A DNA stretch of 64,000 nucleotides from Symbiodinium natans (Eukaryota; Sar; Dinophyceae; Suessiales; Symbiodiniaceae), in contig CAJNDS010002443.1 in assembly GCA_905221605.1 (NCBI GenBank), positions 60,001 to 124,000 of the forward strand, read 5' to 3'. A program made the translations under genes and the position numbers. Of the stretch, positions 1-12,808 are shown in pieces (positions within the stretch are counted from its first letter, which is position 1; every line of letters begins with the position of its first letter). The notes beneath the pieces are model-generated. The model did not search any database. It saw nothing but the letters and a program-made list of their open reading frames with translations, and was not told where the DNA came from.

Positions 1-1016
1 GTCTGCTTGGGTGTGGGGCACTACATGTGTTGGAATGGACGTCCTTCCTCTGCAGGTTGCGCAAAAGTGTCTCTGATGCAGCTTGCTCAGGCTCCCGGAT
101 GTCATCAAGCATTATCAAAGAGTTGGATAGGCTTCCCGGTCGTGGACAAGGTGATGGCACAACAAATTTCAACATCTGTCACAGTCGGCTGTAGCAGCAT
201 CAACCAGAACGACGTTCTGGCATATGTCATTTGCTAAGCGACTTGTCTCAAATTTACAGTAGCGCCTTGGCCAGTTCCAGGGGGCAGAGAGCTCACAAGC
301 TTCTCGTGAACGGCTCCCTCAAACTGCCGACTCGCTCGATTCCACGCGAGTCCTTGCCATTCGGTCAACTGAGTCAACTGGTCTCAAGGAGCAAACTTCC
401 ACCCCCAAAAACTTCAATAGAGATGCCCTCACATGCAATCTCTCGCCTGCTTTTCTGCAGCAAGCCGCTTTTCTGCTGCGCGCTTCCCCTGTCCTCACAG
501 GATGGCACAGCTTAAACCTAGCCTAGTCAGGCGCGTGCCTTGCAGTGTGCTTTGCAGTGTGCTTGCGCTCTTGAATCTCTTGAAAGGATCAGTCCTTGGA
601 GCCGGAACTTCCGGGGTCTGGCTTGCGCTTGGGCTCAACGCCCTCAGTCTCCAAGGCTCAGGGGTGGATACAACGGAACATAGAATGACACATTGCTCAT
701 AAAACATGTCCAGAATCCAACCAATATTCAACATGCACAGGAATTACGAACAATGATCAAGTCAGCAAGCCTAATCGGTACAGAAGCGCGCGATGGAGGC
801 AAGGTTCAGTGGCTGCCTTTTTTATGGACTGACCCTTCTTTGGAGCTGCTCTCGGCGAAGGGGTGTCTGTCCTGGGCTGGCCCCACGTGAGGTGTCGAAG
901 AAGGCGACAGTGTAAGATTTTAAGGTTCAAAGCCCCCGAAATCAACAAAGCCTGCTGCGATATGGAGATATCCTTAACGAAGACTTTTCAACGTTCAGCG
1001 AGAACAAAACACAGCT

Positions 1017-1079
1017 GAAGACGGGCTTCGTGACTTCGACTTCCGCATCGCCAGGCTCTTGCGGTTCACCAGCCTCAAC
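1017..1079 (-). CDS. Candidate short exon, unassigned gene
   Basis: On the minus strand, after an acceptor-like ATGCAG|G, the frame reads VEAGEPQEPGDAEVEVTKP. This is an acidic, coding-looking stretch inside a longer open frame (942-1163). The end is not defined. It is assigned only by composition and by the AG|G acceptor used throughout this window. I recognise no family. The rest of 1-940 shows no coding or RNA feature I can support. Confidence 0.3.
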
Positions 1080-1419
1080 CTGCATGGGCACCAAGTTTGC
1101 ACCGGCCCTAACAACGGACTCCAAGTCCGTGCCGTGGAGATGCAGCGCAGAAAACAAAAACACTCAGAATTCACGCTGTGAGGTAAATAAATACATAATC
1201 CCCAGAGAAAACCGACAAATTCTTCGGTGACGATCGAGACTGTGTCGCCCCCAACTTCGCCTGATGAGTAAGGATAGGATTAGTAAAGCCAGCTTCTGTT
1301 TAGAAAGTTGGCAGAAACAATGTTTTCCAAAAAGCCATTTTAAGAGGTCCCAGAAGAGGACTTCATAGGAATGGCTTTTATGGATATTCAACGCTCAGTA
1401 GATTTTTGCGGCTCAGAAG

Positions 1420-1760
1420 ATGTTATCCTAGGGTGTGGCCTCTTAAGATGAAGTTCTGTCTATAATTTACGCACGAACGAAGCCCACATGAAAATTCAAT
1501 AGGGTGTGGGCTTGTGATATGAAAAGCAATTTTCGATCAATTACGAAGGAAGCCGAGATGAAGATTTCGTAGGCTGTAACGTCTGAATATGAAGTTCGAA
1601 TGAGTTTTTGCTACGAACAGGCATGCCCCAGAAGAGGATTTCCTGGGCTGTGCCAGAAGAGGATTCATTACGGTGTGGCCTTTGGATGAATATTTCTCAT
1701 AAAGCTGTATTACGCATGATGCCAGAGGATTTCTCAGAGAAATTTCTCTAAGAGTGTGGG
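1420..1760. repeat. Degenerate direct repeats, about 60-75 bp period
   Basis: Variants of one phrase recur: a GTGTGG(C/G)C or GGCTGT core followed by an AGATGAA/GAATATGAA-type segment, near 1433, 1502, 1571, 1648, 1672 and 1752. CCAGAAGAGGATT occurs twice, at about 1628 and 1653. The copies are diverged and no coding frame runs through them. This looks like a decayed minisatellite or low-copy element. Confidence 0.5.
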
Positions 1761-1865
1761 CTTTTCATCTCGGCTTCGAATTGGATTGAAATGTGAATAT
1801 GATGTGGCCGAAAAGCTTTTCGACCTAGACCATTTGGGGGGGAGGGGGGTGAGCACATATGTGTG

Positions 1866-2020
1866 ACTGTGTGTGTGTGTGTGTGGCTGTGCGCGTGCGT
1901 ATGTGAATGTGTATGTGTGTATATAAAAAGTGTGTGTGTGTGTAAAATGTATAGATAAATGCATAAAACATACATACATACAGACATACATATATAGAAA
2001 TATATATATATATATATATC
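1866..2020. repeat. TG and TA microsatellites
   Basis: Runs of (TG)n at about 1868-1885 and 1931-1942 are followed by ATAC- and TA-rich tracts to about 2020. Their reverse complement produces His/Thr/Tyr-rich open frames, which are not genes. Confidence 0.9.
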
Positions 2021-2479
2021 CTAAACCCCATGGCCTCGACGGCCACCGGCTCAGAAAGCTCGTTGGAGTTGTCTCCTGAACCTGCGAGTAAGAATGCAAT
2101 ATGGGGGTTTACGCAATAGGGGACCCTCGTTTAGACTAGGATCTCAGTATAACAAGGACCCCAATAAGGTACCGCTACTTCGCCTAATATCGTAAATCCC
2201 CATATCCGGTTTGGCAGCAAGTTTGCGACAGATTGCAAGCAGCCTTGCTTGGGTAAGCGGCGGGCGCACATGGGCTTGTACAAAAACACCACTCATGCCT
2301 TTGGCATCAATGAAGCACTTCGACAGCTTGGGGTTAAACTACTGAGGTGCTGACGCGCTACAGAGGCCTTCTTGCAAGAAGCTCGCGCATAAAAAACGCC
2401 GGCACAAATTCTTCGGCCTTGTGGTGGAGTCGTCTTCGAGCTTGACTTATCTTCAAAGAAGTTGTGGAGCGCTGATTTT

Positions 2480-3387
2480 CTGAATCTGCTTGGCAAAGGC
2501 CATCGCGAGATTTGCAGCTGCTTGTCTAGACTCGGGTCCAGACCAGCGTTTGTAACCTGTTGTAAGACCCAGTGGGCACGGGTTCAACCTGGAACTTTCA
2601 CGGTTTGTTCTGAGACCCAGCCTTGGCGATTTCGATTGGTACTTGCAAGCTGCAAGCGTTGCTATGATGAGCATTGCCCGTTGTATAACCCAGCGTCATC
2701 GTTTGAATTCTTCATTTTGACGAGACAAATACACCGTCAGTCCGACGTCGCATTTCGATGAGCCGGGGAGTGTTTTTGCACGATGATTGCTACACACTTG
2801 GATTCCACGAAGCAAGCGTCGACCGCCTGGCTGTGCTTCTGTTGGCTTGCCGATGACTGCGACGGCACCCGCGCTCCTTGGCTCAAAAGTGCATGAGAGT
2901 CAGAGTTAGATAGGTGGCCCATTGTTGTCCTGGCCAAATAATATGGCAAACAGCTGAACCAGCAGAAGGCCCGGCAAAATCTGAAACAGAACACAGTTTG
3001 GGCAGCCTCACTGCTTGAGGCCTTGAGGACCTCATTGCCGGGCGGCGTGGGTGAACCATTCGCAGCCTGCGCATAGCGGATGTTGTGTCGGCACTGGCAT
3101 GTGCTGCCGCGTAACAGTCCGCTGGCATTTTGCCCAGGCACCGACGCAGGTGCTCTGCTGCCGGCATGCCTGGTGAACTCAGGCGCGACAGGGTCAGAAC
3201 TCCCTAATTAGCCTACTCGTTTCTTTGCTGCGGAAACTGCACTACTGACTGAAAGAACCTCTCAACAACGGTACCTCGATCCCACCCGGAAGACCTGGCA
3301 GGATGATAGCCAGCTTCTACACCACCCACAAATGCTGCGTCGGTGCAGTCTGTCCGCTTCTGACATGTCTGCTTCCAGGAGGCCATT
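2480..3387 (-). CDS. Unassigned coiled-coil-like coding patches
   Basis: Three minus-strand patches look like exons. The first starts at 3387 after GTGCAG and reads NGLLEADMSEADRLHRR. The second is 3007-3030, flanked by GAG|G on the acceptor side and GAG|GC on the donor side, and reads VLKASSSE. The third lies near 2480-2525 and reads ANLAMAFAKQIQ. They share the heptad-like, Ala/Glu/Lys-rich composition of the larger coiled-coil genes in this window. I could not join them or name a product. Other intervening sequence is uninformative. Confidence 0.35.
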
Positions 3388-3449
3388 CTGCACAGGAGCT
3401 GGGGCATTATAGAACAATAGTGTGCAGCAGCTCATCCAGCACATGGAGC

Positions 3450-6400
3450 AGCAACAGCAAAGGGACTCTTGGCAAAGATTGTAGTTGACGGGCCTCCTCT
3501 ACCAAGCTTGCTGTGGATGCACTACCTCAGATGGGCATAATGGCAGTGGGAATCAAGTCTGGAGACAAGGTGGGCCTGCTGTTTTATACACTTTCAAACG
3601 CACTCGTCCCTGTCCAATGCTTGCCCTGTATACCTGTGACTGCGGTCTCAAGCGGTTGCTCATGACAGCACTTGTGCGCAAGAAGAAGCAAACAAGTCTT
3701 GCGGAAACTGCCGCGAAGACTTTCCAGCGAAAGATGTCATCGGCAGCCCACTCCCGAACTCATCCCGACAGATACTCTGAATCTTCGTCATTGGACCCTT
3801 CTTCTTGCGGCTGCGGAGGAATCCTCGGAACATTTTTGCGTGACAATTGTTCAGGGAGCTGGCCGAGGCCCGGAGCCTCAAACGTTCGGGGATTCTTGGC
3901 GAGTTTCCGGCCGGAAGGGGCAAGGCCGGGAACTTGCAACAGGTGCTGAGAAAAGAAACCCTATTGAGGGCGTTTACCGAAATTTAGCACATGTAGCAAC
4001 CTTTAACCCTCTTGGAGCACTTTTCGGTGAGGGCATGCTTCGAACATTGACGTGACGTTCCATCGAGACATACACATGTCAAACAGGACCGTGGTCCGTG
4101 TCAGGGTCTCAAACTTTAGGCCCAAGCGCGCGACACGCCACAGAGGAGGTGTGGGGTTGGTAGGGGGAACCCACGCATAGGCGTTCCATGTGGGCATGAA
4201 GGTTGTAGCAAAGCACCAATGACGAGCTGCAGAAACAAGAAAGGCCAGGAGGTCCATGAAGGTCATAGGCGCATGGTGCATATTCCCCTTTCCAGCTGTA
4301 AGCACTGTAGACACTGTAGACACTGTAGAGGTCCTAGCGTACTCGGCAGGATTCTTCGCAGGATCCTTCTGGGGAACTCCGGGAATTCTCTGCGGGGGCC
4401 TGGGCCAGGAGACCCGGCAGGAGACCCGGCCCAGGAGCTGTTGAAAATCCATTCCAGGACCCCCGCACCGAAGATGGGGGGAAAACAGCAACATGATTCA
4501 GCTAGCTGAGAGTCGCTGCCGCAAAGTGATTTTCGATCGCTTTGCAGTTGATGCAGATTTGATCATCACGTCTTTCTCCACGGCCGTCCTCCGACAATGT
4601 TCAGTGGCCCTATATCGGTGATCCCCACTGCGTCTCATGCCCCGTCTCGAGATAGCTCATGAAGCTCATTGTAAACCTTTGACTCATGGGTGAGTGACAC
4701 GGAGTCCTGTTGGCGAGACCCCAGTTCTGGCACTTGACAGCGATGTCATCATCCTGAGGCTTCAAGGCTTGCAAACATCTCTGCGTGGCTGCTCGGCTTC
4801 TTGGAGCATGCCTCTTCCGGCGGCGTGAACTCCGGACACCTGCGGGGAGGGTGTTGTGCGACCCGCAATGTTTACCGACTCTTGGAGTTCTGGATATCTT
4901 GCAACAAGGGGAAGAATATGAAGCCTGCTTTTGACAGCTTCTCCGGAAATACTACGTCAGCACAAATGCCTAGAATGACAGCTTTGATTTCAAAGGTCTT
5001 AAGATATTGCTGGAATATGAGTGGCGACACATCTGATGAGAGACCTGTGTGGGGCTTCGATGCTTGGATCCTTCTACATAGTCATTCTGAGGTCTTGGAC
5101 CAGAACCATGTTTAGAAAAAGGGGTGTCTACCTTTTTTATATACAGATGAAATGTGTATGTAATGTATGTACATATACAAACATGTGCATGCCTGATAGT
5201 CCAGGAGCCTATACTACACGTTTGTGATCTCTCTCACATGTTCATATCCTTTTTCTAAACCCACGAGGTTTTCCTCTAAAACCATTACGTCCATTAATTT
5301 AGGAAAAAATGCTCGCAACATCGTCTTGTATAATATATGTATGAAATCATCCAAGAACGATCTTATCCTCCTCGATGAATTGAGATTGTGGAGTTTCCAT
5401 ATTAAGTGGGGCAGGTCCCTTTCGAATCCGACCAGAAAGACACTATGATTAACGCAAGCAGTACCTCCCAGCTTAGTAGTATAGTATAGCAGTTTGAGCT
5501 GTTAGTTGAGCGCTGGTCTAACTTCTTTCGTCCCAACATAACCTTCTTCGGGAGAAAAAAAGGTGGAAACTTTCGCGGACCCATCACGGTGCAGGCTGCA
5601 ATGCACGCCTTTGGCATCCACAACCCGTGTAAAGAATGTTCTTGCCCAAGCTTCTTGTGCAGTTTGGTGGCGACACTCATTTTTCAATCAGCTGATGGCA
5701 GCAGCTGGCAAGGGTTCCTTTGCGCCTGGATGTCCATGGAAGTCTGTTTACGCACACAGGCCAGCACATACATCAGATGTGGTTGCCTTTGTGAGTTACC
5801 TTGTTTTGACCCTGTCTACTGTCCTCGGAATGGCTACCTGAACCTGTGCACGGCATATGCCTAACTTTCGCGAATGTCCAGCCCTGAGAGCCGTTTCCGG
5901 CGCTTGAAGCTGAAAACTCCGGATGCGGGCAGGTGCTAAAGTGGCGCAGAACATGCGTGACCTTGGGCTGGATCTTGGGGTCTTGGGGTTCGGGGTGCTG
6001 ACACGCAGTCCGCCAAAACCACCGGAACCCCTCCCAACCTCAACCCCATTCTGAGCGCGGATAGCAGGAAACTGAGCCCCTGGAAGCTGCTGGCAAGGTC
6101 AGACAGAGCCTGGGGTACGTCTGAACTTTCGCAGAACAAAGTTAACTTTCGCGGTCCCCGTCGCGGATCTTTCGCGGAGGCATATCTTCGTGCTGTATGT
6201 CACTTTGACTAAACTTCCAAAAAGGCTTCAGATCAAGGCCCACTTGTCTTTTGTTCGGATTAGAGGGTCCCGTCCCGCTCGTTTTAAACACGCAGAAGCC
6301 TGATGAATTGACAGGAATTGACAGAATCAGGGGCCAGAAAGTACGAGAAAGAAAATACAGCTTTCAGGTTTAATCATTTGACTAACTTATACAACTTCAT

Positions 6401-6748
6401 CCCAACCTATGAGGTTGCTTAAAGGCACAGCATACATACCCGTTGAGCGACACTTAGAACCTTTCGTAGACTACAAGGTATCTGGCAGAGATACTCTCAG
6501 AGGCGGCTGTCTCATGGTGTACGATGATGAGGCAGCAGAAGGATTTCGAGTGAAGCCTCTGACCAGTACTGGAAATCGGTATCAGGAAGAGTTTGTTGTT
6601 CATCGTGCCGATACTGTCAGGAACTGTGCATGCCACCGGGGGAGGCGAGCATCTACAGATTTTTCTTCTATGCACATACAATGTATGTGGTGAAGTCAAC
6701 TCCCGGACCTGGTGACCACAGGCTCCAACAGCCGGGACAAGCTGCGGT
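3450..6748. other. No supported gene
   Basis: Open frames exist on both strands, for example a 154-codon plus frame at 3485-3949, a 163-codon minus frame at 4003-4494 and a 92-codon minus frame at 5402-5680. None shows a family motif or a consistent exon structure. At 4305-4328 there is a short tandem repeat with an ACACTGTAG core. The 3-prime end of the bestrophin gene may lie at the upper edge of this stretch. Confidence 0.5.
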
Positions 6749-6776
6749 TCATCTCCTGGTAGGGGTAAGTGCGAGA

Positions 6777-6839
6777 GGGGGGGGGGGGCGGGGGGGGGCG
6801 GGGGGGGGCGGGGGGGGGCGGGGGGGGGCGGGGGGGGGC
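6777..6839. repeat. 10-bp minisatellite (G8CG)
   Basis: Six or more perfect copies of the unit ggggggggcg. On the minus strand this reads as a Pro-rich stretch in the same frame as the last recognised bestrophin exon, so it could encode a proline-rich tail or lie in the last intron or 3-prime UTR. Confidence 0.95.
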
Positions 6840-6915
6840 TGCAGTTCCATTGCCTTTGGCATGCTGGTGGAGTGTCCAGCTACATCTGGAGTTTCGTCAG
6901 GCTGGAACCCCAATC

Positions 6916-9900
6916 CGTGGAACTCCTTGCAGTAGTCCCTCAAGGGCAAATCGTTCCAGTCATCATTGAACCTTCGCCGGGCAATGCCAAAACGATGTAA
7001 CCAGCCTAATCTTTTAAGTGTAGCTGAGCCGCGGATTCTCAAGCTCACCAGCTGTGTAGTTCACGCCCCACAGAGCCTCAGAGAGCAAGAAACCCCCTCG
7101 CCCCTCTCCCCGCCGCCGCTTTGCCGAAGCAGCAGAAGAGTCACATGTAGCGCGTATCGTTCGGATGGCACATGAAACGTTAGGAGCCCCAAGATTCTCA
7201 TGCAATCCATTGTTGGATTTTCCACGTGGTGGCCCCCACGTGGCCCCCTCACAGTCTCACCAACAACCAACGAACCCCAACAAGCCTGCCACCGGCCTGC
7301 ATTACGCCTGGCGGCAGTGACGCTTATGGTGGTGATGGCCCAGCACCATGCCTCCGACTCCATTGCTGAGGCACAAAGCACCTGTAGATGTCCATGCCAG
7401 TCAAGGCCATTGCAGGTGGTTGCTGAAAAGCGTGATCTGAGCCACATGCCACTCGCATGAAAACTCTAAGGTTGCAGCCGGCATGATAATGCTGTTCGCC
7501 ATGAGAGCAAAAGCAATCATCTGCGCATAAGGGAAAGGAAAGGAAACCTCAGAGGGATGCTATGGTGCGACATCACGTGCATGGGGTTGTCTCTCTGCAA
7601 GCACGAGCATGGAGCATGGAAAGGGTGCCTGCAGCCTTGCTTCTACATCCTGCTAAGTGGCATCTATGATCGTCTGCACCTGTTCCAAGGACACCCGCCC
7701 TCTCGACAGCTCTTGGAAGACTCGTGTGATGATCGGAGGAGGCACGTCCAGAACATGTGAGTCCTTGGAGTTGAGCAAGACTTGATTGCTTTGGATAGCT
7801 GAAGGCGTGCTGACACGCTTGCCAAGGTGCTATGTGGTTGACCACAGCTGCTTGTATCCACTGTAGAATGACTTCGCATTTGTCCTCCGAAGCTGTGTGG
7901 CATTGCGTAGACAAGGACATCAGGGACTGCACGAAACTGGAAGTTAGATGGAATATACACGGGCTTCAAAACCCTGTTTGCGAGTTCAACATGGGTGCAG
8001 TGGACATCTTTCTCATGCTTGCAAACAATGCATGGATACGTGTGTGTGTGTGTGTGTGTGTGCTCTCTGCGACCGAGTATCATCCTGTTTCCGGACGTAG
8101 GCAACGGACTCCTCCGAAACGCCCGTCAGAGGGGCTGTCGCACTACGTACATCACATTAAATCACCGCAGCCGAAACTGCAATGATTACAGGGCGGGCTT
8201 CGACGGATTCTCAACAGCAGGCGCACATCACAACTATTGGCGAGCAACTCTCTCTCTCTCTCTCTCTCTCTCACAGGCAAGGCAGTTTCCCTGACTTTGT
8301 GGTGTGTGGACTCCTGGCGACCTAGATGTTGGCAACCGATCTCGGCTACGATTCGAGGTCCCAAAAAACTGTTCACGCCGTGAGGCTGAGCTAAGGCCAG
8401 AGATATCCAGAACCTGCAAAGGGCGCTGAAGGGCGGACAGTAGACACTCGAAGCTGCTTCGAGGAGCACATGGATCGTTTCACCGTGCTTGCGCGTGCAA
8501 CAGAGAGTCTGCTCTGCGATGCTCTGCGATGCTACATCCCATGAGAAGGACCGGAGCTCTGCGCGGCTCTTCGTGACTGAAAGCATGGCTGGGTCGGCTT
8601 TTTACACAGTCCGCCATTGCCTCGAAGCCCAAGTCAAAGCCGGCCAGCTGTTCCAGTGCGGTTGCCCAAAGCATGGAAACCAAGCGCACGAGCCTGGCCA
8701 ACTGGCCGAACTGTGACCACCAGAGTGAGAACATGTCACTTCGGCAGGATGGCACCACTTCTATGAGTAGCTAGCGCGCGATAGCCACATGAACTAGCAA
8801 CTAGCTCTCAGTCCTTTCTTGCAAGCTCTACTGACAAAAAGATGCTGGCAGGCGACATGCAATCACGCAGCTGACAGCATCCAAAGTTGCTGTGTCCGGC
8901 ATACTTCTGATCGGCGGCACATAATAATGCTGCTGCCAAATGAATTCGGACATGCTTCTAGGTTCGAGATGTCTTAAGTGTGGAGCAGAGTCGACGAGCA
9001 ATGCTTACCCATTAATCTAAAACAAACTCTTATGCCAAGGCACAGATGCTGAAATGTCGTGACTTCGTCCTCAGGATGTGTGAGGATGTGTGGGTGTGTC
9101 GGGCTGCATTTCGGAAAACCCACCGCGCGGGGCTTACATTGACATGGGTTGCAACAGCTGTCCTGCAACTCCTCCCTCCTGCTGCAGAAAGCAAAGAGGC
9201 TGGAAGCAGCGCCAAACCACTCCCCCCGGACCTGTTTCAGCTTCGTGGCTCCTGAAGTCGGTCCGCGTACGTGAGACAGCACAACCATGTAATTAGTCTT
9301 CGGGGCTTTCTTTATAACATTTGCAACGGAAGATTGCATGACCTTGCAGTATCCTCTTGAAAGACAAGTTTCCCAGCCGGAACTGATTTCGACTCTCACA
9401 CTTGCGGGCGGCAGGCAGGCTCCGGAATCACTCACACCCCTCCCGTCACACAAACTACTCCGGTGGAACCCGTCCACTCGCTCTCGCATAACTGGACAGT
9501 ACTGGTCGTTGAAACAGCTGACGCATCGCAATCAACCCACTCACACATCACTGGCACCATCTCACCAGTCACTCCCGGATCCACACCAAAATGGCTTTGC
9601 AATTGTGCACGCTCTTCCGCATCCGCCAAGCAGACCAGAGCCTTCGGTTTCTTGTTGGCCTCGCCTCTTGACTCTGAAATCTTGCAACAAGGCCTCCTTC
9701 CCAGAGCCTGCAACCTCTCTTGTGAAAATCGCTGACCCTGTGGCTTTGCTCGGCGTTGCCTCACGTATCCGAGCAACTGAGCGCGACTGCACTGTGAACC
9801 AGCACATTATCCGGACCTACTATGGACCTACTCGCCAGCAGCACTAAAAATACGGGGCGACCTCCCAATTCACCAGCTGCGACGGGACATCCAAAGAAAA

Positions 9901-12574
9901 TGACGAGCCTTTAGTGATTTCTGCTTCCATAGATTGGGCACGTGACGACGGGCGTCCCGACTGGCAATGTGTGGTTAAAGTCTTTCAAATAGCAATCGAT
10001 CACTGCACTCGCAGGTGCGCGATTGGTTTGATGGTCGTCAGGCCCTTACAGCAGGTCCAACAGTGACCGCTGACTTGGATTCTGCAGATTCCTTCTTAAT
10101 TCCTTGCTGTGTTCGGAAAAAGGCCTTTGCAGGACGCCGTGGCCTACGTTGAGTGCCTCCAGCCGAAACCGGAAGACCAACAAAACCCAACAAAACCCAG
10201 GCAGCACCTGTCACAAAGCTTGCGTTCACTTATTCACTCCGTTCATTCATTAAGTTCACGCATTAATGTTATTACAAGTGAACGCAGAGGATGCGTGAAT
10301 AATATTATAATGCGTGCACGAAATGAGAGAACGAGTGCACGAACTACAGCCCTTATCATGAGACTGTGGATTAACCGTGTAAACGAGAACTCCTATTAAT
10401 AAAAATAAATATAAGGAAACAAGGGAGTGAAACGAGTGCGTGACGCATGATTTTAATTGGGTGGTCACCTTTACCTAAAGGCCTCTTGCCTTGAGGGCCT
10501 CCATGGCCCCAAGAGACATGTGAGAGGGCCCCTTGTTTTAGGAGGATGGTATTCATAGCCAGTTTCAGCATTTTTAGATCACAACGTTTCTTTGGGGGTG
10601 AGGTTTGGGTCACTCAATTCCCACTTATCCACGGATCTGCCCTGTCCTCAAACTGCCTGCCCCGACAGAACCGAGCGATAGGACTGCAACTGTACAAGAA
10701 CTACAAAGACGCGACTAACCAACTAAATACGTGCCTGCTCCTGCCACTACTTAACTCCCGACACGGACCATGGGGCAACTGTAACGATAAGAATGTGACA
10801 ATACCAAGACATGAACATACCAAGACATGAACAGCTCAAACCAATGACGTGCGTTCTGCAGTCCCCCCAAGCCTTCCCAATATCTGGAATATGCCTGTGT
10901 CGTTCGGAAAACCACCAGGAACGCCAGCATGGCCTCATCGTCACAGGCATACAGTACGAGCATCAGTTTGCTACGAGATGCTTTGGTCCTATGGTCAGGA
11001 TGAGGGGCTGCGCGTGTCTGGATTACCAATCGAATCCAACTCACGAGCCGAACTGGGGCAAGCAAAGGAAGACTGCCGACTTCTTCCTCCGAAAAATGAA
11101 CATCTGAGGCACGTTGTAGGCTGCCCAGGCCTGACTGACCTGAGAAAGCTAGGTGCACTCAGTTGCATCCATGACCTTCCGTGCACATGCCTCTTCCGGC
11201 ATACAGCCCCTGCTCGACCCTCCCGCCCGCGGCGAGCTGGCTTCTCTTTGCGGCGCGTTAACCTGCATGTTGGGCAGAAACCTATCTTCCAGTCCTTGCC
11301 CACAAAATGGCGATCCTTCCATCCAGCGTTTCCGAACAAAGCTTGTCCGGTTCTCCATTCGTGCATGAGGTGCTTCAGTCCACACGTTGCACTTTCGTGC
11401 GATGAAGTAGTCAAACCCATTGATGTGGCCATTGCAATCCTGCGGCCTTCTACTGATTGTCATGCCTAAGGACATTGAAGCTTCAGGAATACGATTCTAG
11501 GAGCTGACAAGCTTGATGCCTTCAGTATTGATAAAGACAACGCCTTCTACTGGAGTGTTGCGCAGACATTCTGCGTGCATGTTGACTATAGGAGGCTTTC
11601 GATTGAAGAACTCTGTGGCCTACCACTACATCTAGCTTTTTGCATCGTGCTTGGCTTGGCTGCAGTGGGCTCAGTTTGAATTTGCTCTATGCTTGTGGTC
11701 TGTCAGTGCTACATTCTGGCACCTCGTGCGGTGCCATGTAGCTTGTTCGTTGTTGGGTGGTAATTATTATCTGTCCCTCAGAGCTGGGCTGACGAAATAA
11801 ACTGGTGTCATTGTCTGTGCCTATGCTTGTGTCGTGTCGAGCCTTCACAACTCTGTGTGCCAACCATTAGTTGCGAGTTGCAGCATTGCGCTCGGAGAAC
11901 CTGACCGTGCTGCAAGAGATAAGGGCACAGCACCTCTGAGCTTCTGCTGAGGGTCCCGCGGCAAAATTTTCTAGGGTAATCTCCAGGTGCTTCATGAGCA
12001 GGCTGAGCCTAAAACTTGCATCAACCAGTGCAGACGAAGGGGAAACCATGGGACTGCAAACTTGCAGGCCACGGTGACGCTCCTCGAGTCTAACGTTCAA
12101 ACAATACCAGGCGATCCTTGCAACCCGAGCCTGTGTACACGAACCATGCATGGAAAAGAAAGGCTTCAATTCAGCATGCCCTCCTGGAACATGGCAATCT
12201 TTGCACGCCATCATTTTACAGTATCGAAATCCCCAAAAGCTTTGCAGCCCAGCGTCGCCACTGCAAGCATTCCACTAGGAATTCCCCAGAGCAGGGCTTT
12301 TGGCAAGACAGATCCGGCCAGCGAGAACGCAAAACCGATATGCCATCGACCTTGACGCGAATTTTACATGGATTTCTAGCTCTCTTCATTGAAGCAGCTC
12401 CATTTCCACACAGCCCTGGCAAACTGGCCATCATTTGAATTTGACCATGCCGAAGCGAAGACAGCAGATGGCGTTGCACAGTGGGAACTCACGAGGTTTC
12501 AAGTCGTTGCAGAAACCTGGCGTTCATCATGATTAAACCTTGGTGGCACCCCAGCCTGGGTTGTACACGATCAT
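6916..12574 (-). CDS. Bestrophin-family anion channel, multi-exon
   Basis: Bestrophin/RFP-TM family proteins form pentameric chloride or bicarbonate channels. Hand-spliced exons (minus strand): 12574-12556 (ATG, MIVYNPG), 12350-12220 (GSVLPKALLWGIPSGMLA), 11130-11113 (AWAAYN, only 18 nt), 10933-10873 (FLVVFRTTQAYSRYWEG), 9251-9163 (QVRGEWFGAASSLFAFCS), 9069-9044, 8693-8621 (LLVRLVSMLW), 8413-8375, 7926-7831 (CEVILQWIQ), 7763-7662 (VPPPIITRVFQEL), 7547-7479 (SFPFPYAQM), 7381-7316, 7076-7033 (ALWGVNYTAGELENP), 6971-6916 (NDDWNDLPL). Phases agree across every resolved junction. The FRxxxAYxRxWE, PPPI, FPFPYAQM and NDLPL motifs are all present in family order. At least one exon between 12220 and 11130 is unresolved, and so is the C-terminus: the frame can run on to a stop at 6749 through a Pro-rich tail. 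No transit peptide is visible, so the membrane it sits in is unknown. Confidence 0.93.
8036..8272. repeat. (TG)n and (TC)n microsatellites in a bestrophin intron
   Basis: A (TG)n run at about 8040-8062 and a (TC)n run at about 8250-8272 lie within the intron between the bestrophin exons at 8413-8375 and 7926-7831. Confidence 0.9.
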
Positions 12575-12808
12575 CACAGCAGCTTCCAGCTCTGAAGCAA
12601 GCCGCTATCGGATCCAGGGCATGTTCTCTGAGGACGTTGGTCCCCGTGATCTCATCTCAAACACCCGCTACTTACCCAACCCGCGTCGTGTTGACTGGCT
12701 GTGCTTTGTGCTCGGTGATTGAGCTGCTCGGGATGGAGGGTTCTCTGTCGAAGTTGTTGATTGGTCCGGATCCCCAGCCGGCAGAATGGGTTTGAGCCCA
12801 GCTCTGAG

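Noticed and set aside
1734-2099. His/Thr/Tyr-rich minus ORFs
   Set aside because: They are translations of TG and TA microsatellites.
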